From the NCBI RefSeq assembly GCF_040183065.1, contig NC_091131.1, positions 16,370,800 to 16,434,799 on the forward strand: a stretch of DNA of 64,000 bases, written 5' to 3'. Position 1 is the stretch's first letter. The number at the start of each line of letters is the position of its first letter. The DNA comes from Periplaneta americana. Taxonomy: Eukaryota > Arthropoda > Insecta > Blattodea > Blattidae. A program made the position numbers and the translations under genes. Shown one piece after another: positions 60,401-64,000 of the stretch. A model generated the notes under the pieces. That model ran no database searches. It worked only from the letters and a program-made list of their open reading frames with translations, and was not told the origin of the DNA.

Positions 60401-63400
60401 CAAACGCACGGGGATAGAAAATTGTCCTTTACACCAGAGATAGAGTTTGAGGAGCTGAATTCAACGCACTCTTCGGCTTTATTATCTCTTCAAGCACTGA
60501 GGAATTATGGCGGCTAGAATGTCGGCAGAATAGTGGTCATTCCCATTTTTTTTTCGAAAATCAACTTGTGTTCGCGATTCCCGGTTTGAGGCTATCGTGT
60601 AACAAGTAAGTCAAGGGGGAATACAGGACCGTATCCCGTTCCTCGGAAGGGTCATTATTCCCGGAATTAGAGACCGAAATACCATTGGTACCGGAAAAAA
60701 AAGTGTAGAAAAAAGTGCGGCGGATTTGCTGGATTTTCACGGTGGTTATTACTGAGGATACCTGGATGCTACAGCTAAAAGGGCAGGCCCCTGGTTCGCT
60801 TCGTTCTCCTTGTGTAGAAAAATTTCTTTTTTGGAAGGTCAAAATGCCCGATTTTTGAAATTTTGCCGGTCTCTCCTGTCCAAACGCACGGGGATAGAAA
60901 GTTGTCCTTTACACCAGAGATATAGTTTGAGGAGCTGAATTCAACGCACTCTTCGGCTTTATTGTCACTTCAAGCACTGAGGAATTATGGCGGCTAGAAT
61001 GTCGGCAGAATAGTGGTTTAAACCCTTCCCATTTTTTTTTCGAAAATCAACTTGTGTTCGCGATTCCCGGTTTGAGGCTATCGTGTAACAAGTAAGACAA
61101 GGGGGAATACAGGACCGTATCCCGTTCCTCGGTAGGGTCATTATTCCCGGAATTAGAGACCGAATTACCATTGGTACCGGAAAAAAAAGTGTAGAAAAAA
61201 GTGCGGCGGATTTGCTGGATTTTCACGGTGGTTATTACTGAGGATACCTGGATGCTGCAGCTAAAAGGGCGGGCCCCTGGTTCGCTTCGTTCTCCTTGTG
61301 TAGAAAAATTTCTTTTTTGGAAGGTCAAAATGCCCGATTTTTGAAATTTTGCCGGTCTCTCCTGTCCAAACGCACGGGGATAGAAAATTGTCCTTTACAC
61401 CAGAGATAGAGTTTGAGGAGCTGAATTCAACGCACTCTTCGGCTTTATTGTCACTTCAAGCACTGAGGAATTATGGCGGCTAGAATGTCGGCAGAATCAA
61501 CTTGTGTTCGCGATTCCCGGTTTGAGGCTATCGTGTAACAAGTAAGTCAAGGGGGAATACAGGACCGTATCCCGTTCCTCGGTAGGGTCATTATTCCCGG
61601 AATTAGAGACCGAAATACCATTGGTACCGGAAAAAAAAGTGTAGAAAAAAGTGCGGCGGATTTGCTATATTTTCACGGTGGTTATTACTGAGGATACCTG
61701 GATGCTACAGCTAAAAGAGCAGGCCCCTGGTTCGCTTCGTTCTCCTTGTGTAGAAAAATTTCTTTTTTGGAAGGTCAAAATGCCCGATTTTTGAAATTTT
61801 GCCGGTCTCTCCTGTCCAAACGCACGGGGATAGAAAGTTGTCCTTTACACCAGAGATATAGTTTGAGGAGCTGAATTCAACGCACTCTTCGGCTTCATTG
61901 TCACTTCAAGCACTGAGGAATTATGGCGGCTAGAATGTCGGCAGAATAGTGGTTTAAACCCTTCCCATTTTTTTTTTTTCGAAAATCAACTTGTGTTCGC
62001 GATTCCCGGTTTGAGGATATCGTGTAACAAGTAAGTCAAGGGGGAATACAGCACCGTATCCCGTTCCTCGGTAGAGTCATTATTCCCGGAATTAGAGACC
62101 GAAATACCATTGGTACCGGAAAAAAAAGTGTAGAAAAAAGTGCGGCGGATTTGCTGGATTTTCACGGTGGTTATTACTGAGGATACCTGGATGCTACAGC
62201 TAAAAGGGCGGGCCCCTGGTTCGCTTCGTTCTCCTTGTGTAGAAAAATTTCTTTTTGGAAGGTCAAAATGCCCGATTTTTGAAATTTTGCCGGTCTCTCC
62301 TGTCCAAACGCACGGGGATAGAAAGTTGTCCTTTACACCAGAGATAGAGTTTGAGGAGCTGAATTCAACGCACTCTTCGGCTTTATTATCACTTTAAGCA
62401 CTGAGGAATTATGGCGGCTAGAATGTCCCATTTTTTTTTCGAAAATCAACTTGTGTTCGCGATTCCCGGTTTGAGGCTATCGTGTAACAAGTAAGTCAAG
62501 GGGGAATACAGGACCGTATCCCGTTCCTCGGTAGGGTCATTATTCCCGGAATTAGAGACCGAAATACCATTGGTACCGGAAAAAAAAGTGTAGAAAAAAG
62601 TGCGGCGGATTTGCTGGATTTTCACGGTGGTTATTACTGAGGATACCTGGATGCTACAGCTAAAAGGGCGGGCCCCTGGTTCGCTTCGTTCTCCTTGTGT
62701 AGAAAAATTTCTTTTTTGGAAGGTCAAAATGCCCGATTTTTGAAATTTTGCCGGTCTCTCCTGTCCAAACGCACGGGGATAGAAAGTTGTCCTTTACACC
62801 AGAGATAGAGTTTCAGGAGCTGAATTCAACGCACTCTTCGGCTTTATTGTCACTTCAAGCACTGAGGAATTATGGCGGCTAGAATGTCGGCAGAATAGTG
62901 GTTTAAACCCCTCCCATTTTTTTTTCGAAAATCAACTTGTGTTCGCGATTCCCGGTTTGAGGCTATCGTGTAACAAGTAAGTCAAGGGGGAATACAGGAC
63001 CGTATCCCGTTCCTCGGTAGGGTCATTATTCCCGGAATTAGAGACCGAAATACCATTGGTACCGGAAAAAAAAAGTGTAGAAAAAAGTGCGGCGGATTTG
63101 CTGGATTTTCACGGTGGTTATTACTGAGGATACCTGGATGCTACAGCTAAAAGGGCGGGCCCCTGTTTCGCTTCGTTCTCCTTGTGTAGAAAAATTTCTT
63201 TTTTGGAAGGTCAAAATGCCCGATTTTTGAAATTTTGCCGGTCTCTCCTGTCCAAACGCACGGGGATAGAAAGTTGTCCTTTACACCAGAGATAGAGTTT
63301 GAGGAGCTGAATTCAACGCACTCTTCGGCTTTATTGTCACTTCAAGCACTGAGGAATTATGGCGGCTAGAATGTCGGCAGAATAGTGGTTTAAACCCTTC

Positions 63401-64000
63401 CCATTTTTTTTTCGAAAATCAACTTGTGTTCGCGATTCCCGGTTTGAGGCTATCGTGTAACAAGTAAGTCAAGGGGGAATACAGGACCGTCTCCCGTTCC
63501 TCGGTAGAGTCATTATTCCCGGAATTAGAGACCGAAATACCATTGGTACCGGAAAAAAAAGTGTAGAAAAAAGTACGGCGGATTTGCTGGATTTTCACGG
63601 TGGTAATTACTGAGGATACCTGGATGCTACAGCTAAAAGGGCGGGCCCCTGGTTCGCTTCGTTCTCCTTGTGTAGAAAAATTTCTATTTTGGAAGGTCAA
63701 AATGCCCGATTTTTGAAATTTTGCCGGTCTCCCCTGTCCAAACGCACGGGGATAGAAAGTTGTCCTTTACACCAGAGATAGAGTTTGAGGAGCTGAATTC
63801 AACGCACTCTTCGGCTTTATTGGCACTTCTAGCACTGAGGAATTATGGCGGCTAGAATGTCGGCAGAATAGTGGTTTAAACCCTTCCCATTTTTTTTTTT
63901 CGAAAATCAACTTGTGTTCGCGATTCCCGGTTTGAGGCTATCGTGTAACAAGTAAGTCAAGGGGGAATACAGAACCGTATCCCGTTCCTCGGAAGGGTCA
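54470..64000 (+). repeat. right part of the 485-bp array, homogeneous monomers
   Basis: There are 20 monomer starts between 54,757 and 63,907. From 54.5 to 57 kb the units form a local group of 485-488 bp (shared TCAGCAGAATAGTGG and TTCAAGCTCTGAGG). From about 57.2 kb the units are close to a single consensus with ATACCATTGGTACCGG and TACAGCTAAAAGGGCGGG. No 21-mer order is visible here. The array continues past the window. Confidence 0.9.

Larger units (their letters stand above)
21301..64000 (+). repeat. ~485-bp satellite array, about 90 monomers
   Basis: Head-to-tail monomers of 480-488 bp fill the rest of the window. Each normally has one GAATTC, one GGTACC, one GGGCCC and one GTTTAAAC, two A-runs, and a T-run of 8-23 bases before CGAAAATCAACTTGTGTTCG. 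Several monomers lack 25-45 bp around the T-run (for example near 27,209, 28,617, 30,940, 59,571 and 61,497). No gene, tRNA-like or transposon motif was found in the unit. Recurrent open frames of 60-93 codons start with TTG or GTG, not ATG. The array is cut by the right edge of the window. Confidence 0.97.

Noticed and set aside
24027-62397. Recurrent 60-codon plus-strand frame (RRICWIFTVVITEDTWMLQL type)
   Set aside because: It overlaps the minus-strand frame of the same monomers and starts at GTG or similar. It is a shadow of the conserved repeat.
21856-63700. Recurrent 93-codon minus-strand frame (TFQKRNFSTQGERSEPGAR type) in most 485-bp monomers
   Set aside because: Its first codon is TTG, not ATG. 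The A-run inside it changes length and shifts the frame in several units, and it has no domain. Its conservation is explained by satellite homogenisation. A codon-position substitution test across monomers would be decisive.

Overview
The window has the character of an insect genome, most likely a polyneopteran (cockroach or termite type). It is AT-rich, has no operons or bacterial-style genes, and is packed with decayed transposons: Tc1/mariner, hAT, Harbinger-like and piggyBac-like elements, several LINE 3' ends, and a tRNA-derived SINE with intact A and B boxes and a perfect 14-bp target duplication. The lineage is an inference from repeat style; no host gene is securely recognised.

Layout. 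(1) 1-13,257 is a transposon graveyard. It holds a TIR element with TA target sites (1842-5537) that carries a SINE, a LINE RNase H segment and a transposase remnant; a hAT/BED transposase split by two MITEs and a CATAT microsatellite (6607-7920); a complete but internally deleted mariner of DD41D spacing (9317-10211); and two nested TIR elements (10,599-12,095 enclosing 10,683-11,673). (2) 13,258-19,640 contains a diverged segmental duplication (about 13.26-14.6 kb and 17.86-19.64 kb). A LINE was later inserted into the second copy. Copy 1 runs into a 24/21-bp minisatellite (14.57-17.53 kb) and copy 2 into a 94-bp satellite (19.7-21.3 kb). Both arrays seem to grow from the same 'TGGAATAC' type seed sequence. 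(3) From 21,301 to the end of the window is one unbroken head-to-tail satellite of about 485 bp, roughly 90 monomers, which runs off the right edge.

The most striking structure lies in that large satellite. A 21-monomer higher-order repeat of about 9,974 bp is present three times in tandem (23,128-33,100; 33,101-43,074; 43,075-54,469). The copies are almost identical. The third carries about 1.42 kb (three monomers) extra. One poly-T tract has 21, 22 and 23 T in successive copies. Left of this block the monomers are diverged and truncated. Right of it (about 57-64 kb) they are simple, highly homogeneous single monomers.

Nothing here forms a pathway. Coding material is almost entirely transposase or reverse transcriptase debris. 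Two weak exceptions are flagged: a 66-codon frame with a signal-peptide-like start in duplication copy 2, and a possible terminal exon near 1 kb. The many long open frames inside the tandem arrays follow from repeat units that are multiples of three or highly conserved, and most do not begin with ATG.
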